Shown here piece by piece: positions 1-10,958 of a stretch of DNA of 64,000 nt. The stretch covers positions 9,409,501 through 9,473,500 of the forward strand of contig CM029114.1 in the NCBI GenBank assembly GCA_016859345.1, in the 5' to 3' direction. Under the pieces are notes generated by a model that saw only the letters and a list, made by a program, of their open reading frames with translations, was not told the DNA's origin and made no database searches. Position numbers and translations under genes: made by a program. The stretch's first letter is position 1; each line of letters opens with the position of its first letter. The DNA comes from Istiophorus platypterus. Taxonomy: Eukaryota > Chordata > Actinopteri > Istiophoriformes > Istiophoridae.

Positions 1-1319
1 CAACAGTTAATTATGATTCCTCTAATTACATCATTAGGTTAATCATTTTACAAGGACTGGATCTGAGTCTGACGCAAAAACAGGAAATCAAACTTGAGAC
101 TAAGCACACTGGATGTTGCTTATTATTTTCTGTAGAGACTAAATTAAAAAAAAAAAAACACCAAAAAAAACCCAAACATAAAAGACCAGAACAAACAAAC
201 TAAAAAAAAACAACAAAAAGCATATTGCCACACCTACCTCTTCTAGTGTCTGTCCTTTTTTCTCCAAGAAACAATATTCCTGTCATTCTGAATACCCCAT
301 AGACCTAACTGTTAGTTTTCAGAAAATGTATTTGTTTTTTTTGTTTTATTGGCTAACTTAGATGGACTATCCAGTACTGCACTGTCATAATATTGGGGGA
401 CTTGCAAGACACAGATCAAACTCCAAAAAGATCAACTCCTACACTTCGCTTTAATCCATTTAAAAGCACTTTTGCTAGCCCTTCCTGCCTTGTAAAAATC
501 TTTCAAACTAAGATGCTCTCAGACCTAAAATATTCTCTGGATCCAACTTCTCAAGTCTTGGGTTTAGCTGCTTTTTTGAGTTTCGTAAAAGAATATCTTT
601 AGGGTTTGAACGGTTGGTTGAACAACACAAGGTATTTGAAAATGCCACCCTGTGCCTCTTGAAACTTTGGATGTTTTTTTCTTTCCTTCATATCTTCAGA
701 CATTTTATAGACATAACAATTACTTCATTGGAAGAATGTCTGGCAGATTAATTGATTACAAAAGGGGGCGAAGGTAAGAATAAACAGAGAACGAGACTAA
801 GAGAGCAGCTTATCAGCTTTTATATGAGTGAGCAGGCTTATAATAAGCAAAATGCATGACGCAGCAGTCGAGTATTCAGAGCAGCAGGAGTCGGGGATGG
901 GTCGTGGGTGTGAGGTGGGTTAGGAGGAGGGGGTGTTGCTTGGCAGCTTGCCCAGTGGGCAGATGCTGCATTGGCCTGGGAAAACAAAGGGACAAGGCCA
1001 GGCAAGCAGGCGGATGAGCTGGGACATGCGGTGGGGAGGGAGACACTGCAGCACTGAAACCATGACGCTATGACATCACCGTCATCATCAACCCCAGCCC
1101 CCTCTCTCCTTCTCCCAGGTCACCTGACCTCTCAGTGGCATCGCTTGTTGGGTTCACATGCAACTGTGGCCACTCAGTGGGTCAAATGTTGAACACTGTT
1201 TTTTTTTTTAATGTCTAATCATTTTGTTTTTGGCTCCCTCCCTCACTACACTGTCAGTTCGGGTAAAGAAGAGTAGACGGGCACAGCGCCGTCATTCTCT
1301 TATACACGTGCACACACAC
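1..1319 (-). other. mmaa: mmaa last intron (partial)
   Basis: Intronic by position. A-rich runs at about 147-230 and a G-rich stretch near 890-1050 are visible. No frame resembles the MMAA C-terminus on the minus strand, and no other gene was recognised. Confidence 0.7.
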
Positions 1320-1469
1320 CTTTGGGTTCCAGGACTTGGACTGTCTCCTGAGCAGCTTGAGTGCGCTGGTGTATTCAGTCTGGATCCTCCTGGCCGGCAC
1401 CACCAGGTCTCCATCCGACTTCGTCACCACCACCAAGTCTGCCCTCTCAATGATACCCCTCTTGATACC
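1320..1469 (-). CDS. mmaa: mmaa exon with TKSD base-recognition motif
   Basis: Acceptor tctttccag; donor CCAAAG|gtgtgtg; 50 whole codons. Encodes GIKRGIIERADLVVVTKSDG, then VPARRIQTEYTSALKLLRR and SKSWNPK. The next exon, which should carry the VRISARSGEGI-type segment and the C-terminal helices, is outside the window. Confidence 0.94.
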
Positions 1470-4400
1470 CTGGAAAGAGATTTTGGCATGGGGGGGGGGT
1501 AATTAACTTCTCAAAACAATAAATAAATCTGATGTCTAGACACCTAATCTGTTGAGGGATCTCCGTACACAGTGATGGATGGATGGAGCTGTGGTTGCCC
1601 GTTTTTTGGCTGCAAGTTCACTAGAAGACACCGATAAAATCTGATGACATTACTTTCTATCCATCCCTCACTTTTGACTGATCCACAACAATAAAAAAAT
1701 GCCAGTTACTCTAAAAAGCGCCTCTCCCCTGCTTAAGTGAACTTTCAGCTCAGGTTTTTGTATGAACATGGAGAACTGAGGCTAGAATAGATGTACAGAG
1801 CAACTGCAGCTGTCAGTATTGCTTTTCTTTGACAGATGTTATTTCGCTCTGCTCGAGTCATGAAATGTGTCTGTATCTCAAGGCAACTGAATGTCCGTGT
1901 CAAAAGGTTTTCTGGCACCTCTGCAGGATTTGTGGGATATTCTCATTAAAATCAGCATCAACACATCAAACATTTTTATGTTTCAATGGCAATGTGTTTC
2001 ATATAGGATATAATTACAAATAATTAAAACAAATGCTGCTTGAGGTGCTTAATGAACATAATCACCATAATAATAATCCTAATGAGTTAGGCTGATTGGG
2101 CAATTAATTTAGCTAATTAATTACTTGATCATCATATAGTTTTTGTCAACATAGTTCAATCAATTTCCGCTCAGTAACCTAAATTTCAGTGGCAAGACAT
2201 ATTTCAGTTATTGGACAGTCTCATGAAAATGATGGCAAATTGCCGGTTACTGTTCTGGTCCCGTTTCTAACAGATTAAACAAGATCTGACACCGGTGATG
2301 AGCTTGTTGCTGCAGATGCTGTTAACTGACCTGGAGTTCATCGCCCCCTGCTGGTGGAATCAGAAGCACAAACATGTCAACCATGTCAGCCACTGCAAAC
2401 TCCGACTGGCCCACACCTGGAAAGAAAGGCAGAACATTTTAATTTTCATCATTGACCAGCAATGCGGCATAATGTAATAATGACTCTCACAGGAAATGAG
2501 AGTACACAGTAGATCAATAACCACATAAATCCACCTTACTAAATCTAAATCAGCAATAAAGAGCTTGAAGTTGTATCCCAAACTTATATCATTTCTTCAA
2601 CTGTATATGACTCTTAGTAACATGTATAAAAAGGAAAAAAACAAAAATGATTAAGCATAATATAAGATTCTTGGTCAGGACTTGTTCACAAGTTTAAAAA
2701 AATGCTTCTGATTATTAATGAGCTTTCGCAGCCTTCACAGTGAATAAATTCTAGGCTCTGGGATACGACCAAGGTGTCTGATGAATAGGAGAACATTTGG
2801 TAATGTCCATACTGTGTCTATGGCACCAAGAACGAAAATTGCAAAAAATATTTCATCATATTTTTAGATTAAACACGAAGCTTTGATCATATTTCCTGAT
2901 TTTCAACCATCTTTTTTTCCATTTTATTCTGAAGCATACTGTAAAGTGGTGGAAACAAGTCTGAACACTGTTTATGACGTTTGGCTGATTTAGTTACACA
3001 AAATGAGGATGGATGATGCTGGCACCCAAACATTTATTATCTATGCCAAGCCCTACTGATGATCAACAAAATGTGCCACTGTGCCGAGTTGCCATGTTTC
3101 TTTTCAAAAGGCTGGAGGAGGAGTAAGGGAGAGGAAATTTGTAGGAAGAAGAAAACTTACATTTGGAAATTTTGCATTCAATACGTCCCTGATAATTATA
3201 GAAAGAATCGGATACAAGTTGAAATGAAGTTTTCAACAATGATCTTTATTACAAAGAAGAAAAAATCCAGTTGTAAATGTAATACAATGCAAGGTAAACA
3301 TAACTAACAAAAAGAAAAATTCATGGAAATCCCAGTGTCTTACCTACAGTCTCTACAAGGACAATGTCATATCCTGCCCCCTCACAGAGAACGATGGCCT
3401 CATTGGTTGTTCTGGTGACTCCACCCAGCGTTCCAGAGGTTGGTGACGGTCTGATGAAAGCATTCATGTCCCTGGAGAGTTCAGTCATACGAGTCTTGTC
3501 ACCCATCAGGGATCCTGCAAAAGAAGAGACCGTTTCAGTTTGTAGCACAACTTCTGGTGTAACATTGCCACTGTGGATTGTACAAGTGGGGACCTAATTA
3601 ATTCATAAGAAAATAAGAATGTAGTAAACAGCTATTCTTTTAAAATACCATTAAATATCATATTACAATCTCCCACATAGATCTGTTGGATGTTGTAAAG
3701 CACCATTAGCCCTATAAGGACTTTTCTTCAGGGTCATATTTTAAAGATCTTTGTCAAAGATGCTACCTCCTGTAGTGCAGGAGGACGGGTCAACAGCCAG
3801 CACTGACACTTTATGTCCACGTCCTGTCAACATCTTCCCCACCACCTCAATGAAGGATGACTTCCCTGCTCCAGGAGGACCAGACAGACCTGAGAAATAA
3901 ACGCGGATCAAATCAGCAACAAATAGCATCCAAACCTGTTGTAAGGACTGGTGTCTGTCGTCTGTTTATCAGACCCGAGCAAGCTTTATTTAAGAATAAA
4001 CAAATTTAATTTTGTTTCACAAAATATATGAATAACACTGGTCTCATGTAAGGCATATGTAGCTAAAACTGTTTCAAGTTATAAATCACCTTAAAATCTG
4101 TGCCAAAATACATTTCTGATATGCTTGAAAAATATGAACATAGAGGGTCCCTTACATTGTTAGAGAGCTAGTTACTCTAGTCGTAACCATGCAGGTTGAA
4201 TTTAGTTACGTTAGTGCACACAGGTCAATCCAACTTCCTGATGCTCTTAAATGCACCCCAACTTCAGCAGGTTTCAAATAAATTTATGTTGTATGAATAA
4301 ACCTGCTATGTTATTTTGCATAAATCCTCAATACCATCATATAAATTGATATTAAATAATATCCTGATTAATACAGTGAATCAGTGAATATATCCCTTAT

Positions 4401-6567
4401 TTACTCCTTCATCCAATGAATCTCCATTTCATCAAAATGCCCATTACCCATAAATGTTTTGACAAAGGGAAAACGGCATCTGTGTGTGAGAACTTATCTC
4501 CGTTACAATGCTCTCGATGACAGTGTGTTACTTTATTTTGGACTGATCAGCAGCTATCCAGACAGGATCATGCGGAGTGCACTCTAGGTGTGTGGAGTGG
4601 ATATTGGACTCTCGATTAATAATGAGATACGGGCCAGATAAAACTGCCCTCTCCTAAACTGACTGATGAGAATATGGATATCCTCTACAGAATTTGGGCT
4701 ATCAGTCTCTAAAACCTGCCTTGACTTAGGTATTAATAACCTGTCTTGAAGATTTAGATTAGGTAGATCGTCATTTCCGGGCTGTACACTCACCAACCAC
4801 TTTATTAGGAACCCCATATTAATACTGCATAGGACTTCCCTTTACTCTCAGATCAGTCAATGAGTTTCTGGTCCATGTTGACGTGACTGTATCACATCAT
4901 TTCTACAGATTTGTCAGCAGCGCATTCATGCTTTGAATAACCAGTTCCACAACATCCCCAAGTTTTTCTATTGGATTCAGATCTGGCGACTCAGCACGTC
5001 ACTGAGGTTCACTGAATGCTCTGTCATGTTCATGAAACCAGTTTGAGACACTATAGCTTTAGACACAGTGCATCATCATCATGCTGGAAGTAGCCATTAG
5101 AAAATGTTTAATTGTGGCCATAAAGGGAGGCTCATGGTCAGCATCAATGCTCAGATAGACTGTGGCATTCTAACAATGATTGACTGGTATTAAGGGGCCC
5201 AAAGTTTGCCCACACAACTTTCCCAACAACATAACATCAAAATACTGACCCTTCCATCTGCTGCCTCAGCAGAAATCCAGATCCTTTAGACTAAGCTATG
5301 TTTTTCCACTTTTCAACTGTCCCGTTATGGTGAGCCTGTTCCCACGTCAGCCTCAGATTTTTGTTCTTGACTTACAGGAGTAGAACGCAACATGATCTTC
5401 TGCTTTTGTAGCCCAATCACCTCGAGCTTCGACATGTTGTGCTTTCTGAGATGCTTTTCTCCTCACCACAGTCATAATAAAGAGTGGTTATGAGTTCTTC
5501 AACCAATCTGGCCATTCTCCTCTGACCTCTCTCAACAACAAGGCTTTTCCACAGAACTACTGCTCACTGGATGTTTTTTTTTTTGGCACCATTATGAGTA
5601 AAAACTCTAGAGACTGTTGTGTGTGAAAAGAGAAACACTTAAACCAGCCAATCTGGCACCAACAATCATGCCAAAGTCAAAAATCACTACAGTCACAATT
5701 TTTCCCCATTCTTATGTTTGATGTGAATATTAACTGAAGCTCCTGATCTGTTTCGTATGACTTTATGCATTTTAATGGTGCCATATTATTGGCTGATTGA
5801 ATAAATGCATGAAAAAGCAAGTTCCTAAAGTGCTCCCTGGGTATTGTTTATGGATAGTGCATTCAATCACCTTGAGGAAACACAAAATACTCTAAATTCT
5901 CCCCCTGAAATATCTATGATAGTAAATAACAAGTAACTATGGTTTGAATATCTGCTTTGTCTAACAAAGTCCCGCTAGCAGTCATCACACCCTTTCAATC
6001 TTGAAGAAGCAATTTTTAAAAGTAAGCATTTAGACAAGAGATAAACCAGAACAAAACATCCACGTCAGCCTAATAGCACATTCCCCGTTTGCTCAAAATG
6101 AGACACGGTTCCCTCAGTCTTGTCTTTCAACAGCATCCCCCGCTTAACTCAGAAAACCGGGCCCACACACCTACTCTGAAGGCCACCGGCCTCCCTCCAT
6201 TACGACCCTCCTGCTCCGTCCTGTAGGCCAGCACCCTCTGCAGCAGTACCTGGGCCAGCTCCTTCTTCCTGGGATGCTGCGTCTCCACCAGCGTGATGCA
6301 CTCGGCCAGGGAGGCCCGCTGTCCTCCGATCAGCCCCTCATACAGTTTTGTCAACAGCCTCTGCTCAGGTCCACTGAGGTCCTCCATGTGCCGGCTGAGG
6401 GCTGTGCTCAGACCCCTGTCGTGCCGGCAGCCGTGACCCGGGACGGGGCTCCGGGAACCCGCCAAGGTCCCTTGGTGGAGGAGGCATGTGCTGGTGGAGC
6501 GAAGGGAGGAGATGTAGCGGAGGAGGTGGGGGCCAAACCGCCCCATGTTGTGGCAAAGGTGGGGCAT
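1320..6567 (-). CDS. mmaa: Methylmalonic aciduria type A protein, mitochondrial (5' partial gene model, five exons; 3' end off window)
   Basis: G3E-family P-loop GTPase. In the family it acts in the mitochondrial matrix, gating adenosylcobalamin delivery to methylmalonyl-CoA mutase and protecting that enzyme. Coding exons on the minus strand are 6567-6171, 3889-3767, 3514-3344, 2416-2331 and 1469-1320; lengths 397, 123, 171, 86 and 150 join without frame loss to give 309 residues. Visible motifs are an Arg/Ser-rich N-terminus that suits a mitochondrial presequence, Walker A GPPGAGKS (136-143), the switch segment ETVGVGQSE (about 228-236) and the base-recognition motif TKSD (275-278). Human MMAA is 418 residues, so roughly the last 110 are missing; no matching frame exists at 1-1319, so the final exon must lie left of the window. 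The start at 6567 was chosen because a splice acceptor abuts it. Identification is by motif and overall similarity to remembered MMAA and is very secure. Confidence 0.95.
1470..3343 (-). other. mmaa introns flanking the 86-bp exon
   Basis: Apart from the exon at 2331-2416, this is unique AT-rich intronic sequence. A short ATGG-repeat run lies near 1575-1590. No additional coding frame or clear transposon end was seen. Confidence 0.6.
2331..2416 (-). CDS. mmaa: mmaa exon, switch region
   Basis: An 86-bp exon between acceptor ctttccag and donor CTCCAG|gtcagt. Translates as VGQSEFAVADMVDMFVLLI then PPAGGDELQ, the signature stretch of MMAA. It is too short to stand out as an open frame and was found by reading the minus strand for the missing family segment. 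Confidence 0.94.
3344..3514 (-). CDS. mmaa: mmaa exon, G-domain core
   Basis: Acceptor cttttgcag; donor GTAG|gtaaga. Encodes SLMGDKTRMTELSRDMNAF, then RPSPTSGTLGGVTRTTNEA and GAGYDIVLVETVG. These are the magnesium- and nucleotide-binding switch regions of MMAA/MeaB GTPases, almost identical to the vertebrate sequence I remember. Confidence 0.95.
3767..3889 (-). CDS. mmaa: mmaa exon with Walker A
   Basis: Follows a tttctcag acceptor and ends GGAG|gtagca. Encodes residues 133-173 with GLSGPPGAGKSSFIE, the nucleotide phosphate-binding loop, and VSVLAVDPSSCTTGG, which carries the conserved strand with the DPSS motif of this GTPase family. Phase 1 on both sides. Confidence 0.95.
3890..4784 (-). 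other. mmaa intron 1, 3' part
   Basis: Unique AT-rich intron between the Walker A exon and the Tc1-like remnant. Nothing else was recognised. Confidence 0.5.
4785..5843 (-). mobile_element. Decayed Tc1-like (TcMar) DNA transposon in mmaa intron 1
   Basis: The left end carries a terminal repeat (tacactcaccaaccacttta, then ttaggaac) typical of a common teleost Tc1-like family. The right end near 5819-5843 has the degraded mirror (gttcctaaagtgctccctgg). Between them the minus strand reads as a broken transposase. At 4966-4989 it gives SPDLNPIE, the motif with the third acidic residue of the DDE catalytic triad, and near 5500-5570 it gives the region upstream of the catalytic core. In-frame stops and indels throughout show that it is inactive. 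Length (~1.06 kb) is shorter than the 1.2-1.6 kb usual for intact copies. Confidence 0.82.
6171..6567 (-). CDS. mmaa: mmaa first coding exon
   Basis: Encodes residues 1-132: the presequence, then the helical N-terminal region with GLIGGQRASLAECITLVE and HPRKKELAQVLLQRVL, which closely match MMAA. It ends in AFRVG, phase 1, with donor G|gtgtgtg. The reading frame stays open upstream, with other ATGs at 6612 and 6654, and MGRF at 6546 is a further in-frame option. A tttactcctcccag acceptor directly before 6567 argues that translation begins at this exon's first base. Confidence 0.92.
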
Positions 6568-7110
6568 CTGGGAGGAGTAAACAATGGAGAGGGGGGGTTT
6601 TTTCTCACTCATACATGATGGTTTGGGCGTTTTGGGCCCGAAGTAACAAAACAAAACGGACGATTGTATATTCAGTTCAACGTGGGACTAATAATTGTGC
6701 GAAAAACTCAAGCATTGATAACTGGCTGAATACAAACTGAGGAAAAGCTTGGCGATGCCAACGTTAGCATGAACCGTTTTCACCCACTGTCCTTTGGGCT
6801 AAAACTACGTCGGCGCAGCAAACGCTCACGGTAAACGCATAAACACAGTCGTCAGAGATAAAAACCAGCGAACAATTTACACAGAGTTTTGCCCGAAGCC
6901 GTGTGAATTGACGCTGACCTCGTTGGCGGCTGCACGACGGTGTCACTCAGGTGCTACATGCTACGTGCTACATGCTACAGGTTACATATCGGCGGTGGCT
7001 TCATTCATTCTCTTCCGTTTCCGTCGACGCACAACAACCGCCCCCGACAATCAGTTCCGCCGTCGCTTCATTTACGCAACACAGAGTCTCTTTAAACTCT
7101 GTAAATCCTC
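6568..7110 (-). promoter_or_regulatory. mmaa: mmaa 5' UTR intron and CpG-rich promoter region
   Basis: CpG density rises sharply here, mainly between 6770 and 7080, compared with the AT-rich surroundings, as expected for a housekeeping gene promoter. An acceptor ends at 6568, so a non-coding first exon should lie just upstream on the minus strand. One possible donor is GTGAGC (plus-strand 6824-6829), but several other GT sites would fit. The transcription start cannot be fixed from sequence alone. Confidence 0.55.
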
Positions 7111-9330
7111 GAAGATAAATCTGAAATGTGTTTTTGCCTTTTTTTTAATGAAAAGTAAAAGGGAAACGAATGGATTAATGAAAAGCATTAAGTGAATCGT
7201 CAAAATGAAAAATCTAAAGCTGGTACATCGGTTTAACCACAAAGTGGCAGCAGAGGTTTATTTCCAAGTCAAAGAAACCAAAACATCTTATTTCTGTCAC
7301 CGTAAATAAATTAATTGTGAATTTCAGTTACAAAGGTATTTTTTTTCTAGTCTGCCACAGGTGGTAATATTACTTCTAAAATGTTTTTCTATGGGATTTT
7401 AGCAAAATCTGGCCAGAAAATCTGCAGCACAAGTTCCAGGCCCCTGATGTCAGTTTATATAAAAACTCACATGTGGACCATTAATAAGGCTTTATTTTTA
7501 ATTAGTTAATCCATCCGTCCATCCATTTTTATCATTCATTTCTGCAGGTTAGCCAGGTCCAGAATTTGTTAAATGATTAGTTGATGATATCATTAAGAAT
7601 TAAAGATAAATACCTTTGGGACGAAAAACTAGTGACAAAAAAACTTGATGTGAATGTCAATTAAATTCATGCACTTGGTAAGTAATTCCAGGTCATATCA
7701 CCAATACTCCATTTAACTAATTTCTCCAATGTGTTGGTCAAAATGAGAAAATGGGATTGAATTGCATTCTACTATCTTAGTAGGTCTTAAATATAACTAT
7801 GGTGAACCCTGCAGTAACCCAGTGATACTGTATGTAAGAGCAAGTACTGGTGGATGAAGTATCCAGATCCTTTACTTGAGCAAACGAGTATCAATACAAA
7901 AATTTATTGAGAAATACCACTTAAAAAGTACAAAAACATTATGTAAGTAAAAGTACTTATTCTGTACTAAAATATCCTCTGTGACTGATTCTATTTGACA
8001 TCATTAGGTTGTTAAGACAGCTGCTCGAGGTTTGAGTCACTTGTACTGTGGAGTATTCCAGTTCCAACTCTCCTGACTTAATGGTAATAATATGTAAAGC
8101 TTGGATCGTGTCTTCCTTTTTGAATAATAATGAGTAAAACCTGTTTTATCCACATCATCTGACATGAAATCATCAATAGGTTTTTTTCAGAGAGGACCTG
8201 CTAAGGCTAAATCCAAAAGGTTTAATTATAAAAGGTTTAAATATGCTGAGCCCATGGATAAATAAAGGTAAAAGAATAGTGGGCAAACATGTAGCATAGC
8301 AGTGGTAATTGGAGTTTCAATATCGAAAATAATAACAAACAAGGAAAATGACAGAAATTGCATAAAAGGTGCAACTTCTGAAATGTACTTAATTTAAAAA
8401 AAATCCTTTATCTTTTAACTTTATATCTGTTTGGGCTTAATAAAACTTTGTGTAACCCCCCCCCCCCCAAAAAAAAAGAGTATTAATTTACTTACACCAT
8501 GTCCACTTCAATCACCTTTATGAGTGGGCTTCAAATCATAAACACGGCTCACAACATTCGTGATTTCACCTAGAGTTTGGACTAAACGTATTTTCGTTTC
8601 ATACTGCATGCAGCAGTTAAGTATATTCATTTACTTTCTCAACCTGCTCATTTTTCATAAGTTTAGTATACAAGTGAATAAACCTACCCTAGTATATACG
8701 GGACAATAGGAGACATCTTGGATGGATTTTTTTTTTTTTTTTTGGAAGTTTTGTCTCTAATACCTTTAGCCATAGACATTCAGGGTCTTCAACCTACCTG
8801 ACAGGCTTGTCTCTGGAATTTAGGAGAAACATGCAAACTCTTGTGAGGCAGCAGGACCAACCGCTGTGCAACCATACCACCCACATCATGTACAGTCGCA
8901 TGAAACTCTTGAATGCAGAAAGCACGCACACGATCGTATACCAGTCAGTGATCTCCAGGGGAGCTTCCTGGAAGATTACTGTAACTATTCCAGTACTGTC
9001 ACAACGTGTCCCATAAAACAAAGGACAAAACATGATTTTATGCATTCTCATGCAATTTTCTGGAAAATGCAATTATGCTTAACATTACTGCCATTTCAGA
9101 TGCACTTGTAATTGTTGTGCCTCCATAATTGAAGGTCTACTCCCTGCGCGCGCAGACATAAAGTGGTTGATGTTTCTGTTGATGTCCTTTACAATACCGT
9201 GATGCACATTTTCTTAGCATGGGTGGCCTGTAATTAAACCGACAGGGACACAAAGACTCACAAACATACACACACAAACACAAAGGCATGCCCTGACACA
9301 GTGTTCATAAAAAGAGACAGGCATGGTGCA
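7111..9330. other. Intergenic gap between mmaa promoter and smad1 3' end
   Basis: AT-rich sequence of about 2.2 kb without coding potential. It contains a teleost interspersed repeat (7849-8075), a poly-C/poly-A junction near 8457-8478, a T18-type run near 8729 and otherwise unique DNA. Confidence 0.6.
7849..8075 (+). repeat. Teleost interspersed repeat (AAGTACTCAGATCCTTTACT family)
   Basis: Begins ggtggatgaagtatccagat and continues cctttacttgag, with several AAGTAC/AGTACTT motifs. This matches a dispersed element common in fish that is rich in AAGTACTT. Its class is not shown by this copy because neither end nor a target duplication is clear. Confidence 0.55.
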
Positions 9331-10814
9331 AGTAATGAAACAAATTTATTGAATCTTCCAGTAGAGACTTGATATTCATGGAATAAAACTGCTTTTCTGG
9401 GAGCTTTACTGAGCAAAAACAAAAAGAAGAAAAAAAAAAAAACAACAAAAATAGTGCAGACAAAAAAACAGAAAACATGTTCAAAAATACAAAAAGAATG
9501 TAAAGAGTATAACATTTTAGTAGCAAAGAGGACTGCTCAAAGCATAAAAGAATTGAATCTGCATTTTATAAAAAAAAAAAAAAATCATATCAGGACATCA
9601 GTAACTGATACCCTTTTCTCAGTCAACAATCAAAATTTGAATGCTCAACATTTTCCCATAAGTCATTTAAACAAATTTTGCTCAGTCAGTGTAATAAGAG
9701 AATGAAGCACAGTCACTGAAATATTTATGTCCTCAATGTGACTCTGTATTTGACCCATTTGATTTTGCTGCAGAGTATACAGCAAAGGACAAACTAAACT
9801 GCACTTGTATTTGTCTCTGCTTCGTGTGATGTTCAGCTACCAGTCTTAAATGTGTAACACTACACTAACCAAACTATGCTTTGCAAAACCAGACTGCACA
9901 GCACATATTCTAATAGTGAATATATCTAAACACTATTCTTTTTTTTTTCTTTAAAATTCATTAGAAACACGACTGTAACACAAGATGAGCAACATTTAAA
10001 CATTAGTCTTTTATGTCTGAAATGCCCTTTTAGTGCCATGCCCTACATTATACCCCACCCGAAACTCTCAAACACCCCATTATTTTTGCCCTCATATTAT
10101 TTGTCATGATTTGTAATAAGGGATTTCATTTTTTTTAAATCTTTGCATTGCTTTAATTTATTAACCTAAAAGAGAACACTTTGAGGAAACAGCATACTTG
10201 TTTAAGTGTGTTGAGATGATTGAAATTTTCAGTCATACTGGTCATCCTCTGAGTCCCTGCTAACTTTGTACACGTCCTAAGTACATTTCATGCCAACCTT
10301 GTTGCAGTCAGACAGACAACAGCAGCCAACTGCAATTTTGGTGGCCTGGAATGTGCCATAATTATTTCAACTACACACATATATTTGAATTTTGAGGGAA
10401 TATTTAGATGCAAACTAGTTATGTCAGAATAATTGAACAATGAAAAAAAGACATTGTCGGAGCAAGATAAGGGAGGATACTTGCGTCATAATGAGTGTGA
10501 TGGTCTAATTATTACAGTTGGTCACAAAGATCAAGTATCTTCCAGTTGCATCACGCTCTTTTTGCTTACTTCTCTCCCAGTCTGTGAATGTGCCCAATTC
10601 AGAAGTCCTTCAAGTAGAGAACAAACCCATTTAACAACCCACCAAACCCTACAGGTTACCCACCAAACCCTACAGATTAGCTTGTGTTTTAGTCTTAACC
10701 TCTATCAGTTACTGAATGAATCACAAACCAGTCTGGGACCAGCTAGCCCCTATTCTTGCTACTTAGACCAAAACGCTGGGGTGTGGACAGCCACAGGGCT
10801 GAGGACATTGAAGC
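9330..10814 (-). other. smad1: Probable smad1 3' UTR
   Basis: About 1.5 kb downstream of the stop, without conserved coding frames. An AATAAA signal on the minus strand at 9350-9345 is the first I would accept as the distal poly(A) site, and another AATAAA-type site lies near 10157. It contains a 21-bp-period direct repeat at 10637-10675. The exact end is inferred. Confidence 0.5.
9345..9350 (-). promoter_or_regulatory. smad1: Candidate smad1 polyadenylation signal (AATAAA)
   Basis: Plus-strand tttatt reads AATAAA in the smad1 transcript, with GT/T-rich sequence following on the minus strand (tgtctctttt...tgtgtcagg) as expected for a downstream element. Confidence 0.45.
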
Positions 10815-10958
10815 CTAGGAGACGGAGGATATAGGGTTGTGGGGGGAGCCCATCTGGGTTAGCACCTTATCTAACCACTGCAGGGGACCATGCAGGTGAA
10901 TCTCAATCCAGCAGGGTGTGCTGGTAACATCCTGGCGGTGGTACTCTGCTCCCCAACC
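10815..10958 (-). CDS. smad1: smad1 last coding exon (L3 loop and SSVS tail)
   Basis: Found by reading the minus strand after acceptor catatgttccag. Encodes GWGAEYHRQDVTSTPCWIEI, then HLHGPLQWLDKVLTQMG, ending NPISSVS and TAG at 10817-10815. The L3-loop His/Asp pair that gives BMP-receptor specificity is present, and the C-terminal SSVS phospho-acceptor is intact. Confidence 0.96.
   Translation of the reverse strand, partial: GWGAEYHRQDVTSTPCWIEIHLHGPLQWLDKVLTQMGSPHNPISSVS

Noticed and set aside
1..1319. Possible mmaa last exon
   Set aside because: No minus-strand frame resembles the MMAA C-terminus, so the exon must lie outside the window.
6274..6740. Plus-strand frames over the mmaa first coding exon
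   Set aside because: They are shadows of the GC-rich mmaa exon on the other strand.
10433..10834. 133-codon plus-strand frame
   Set aside because: It is antisense to the smad1 3' UTR and the end of its last coding exon; no domain seen.
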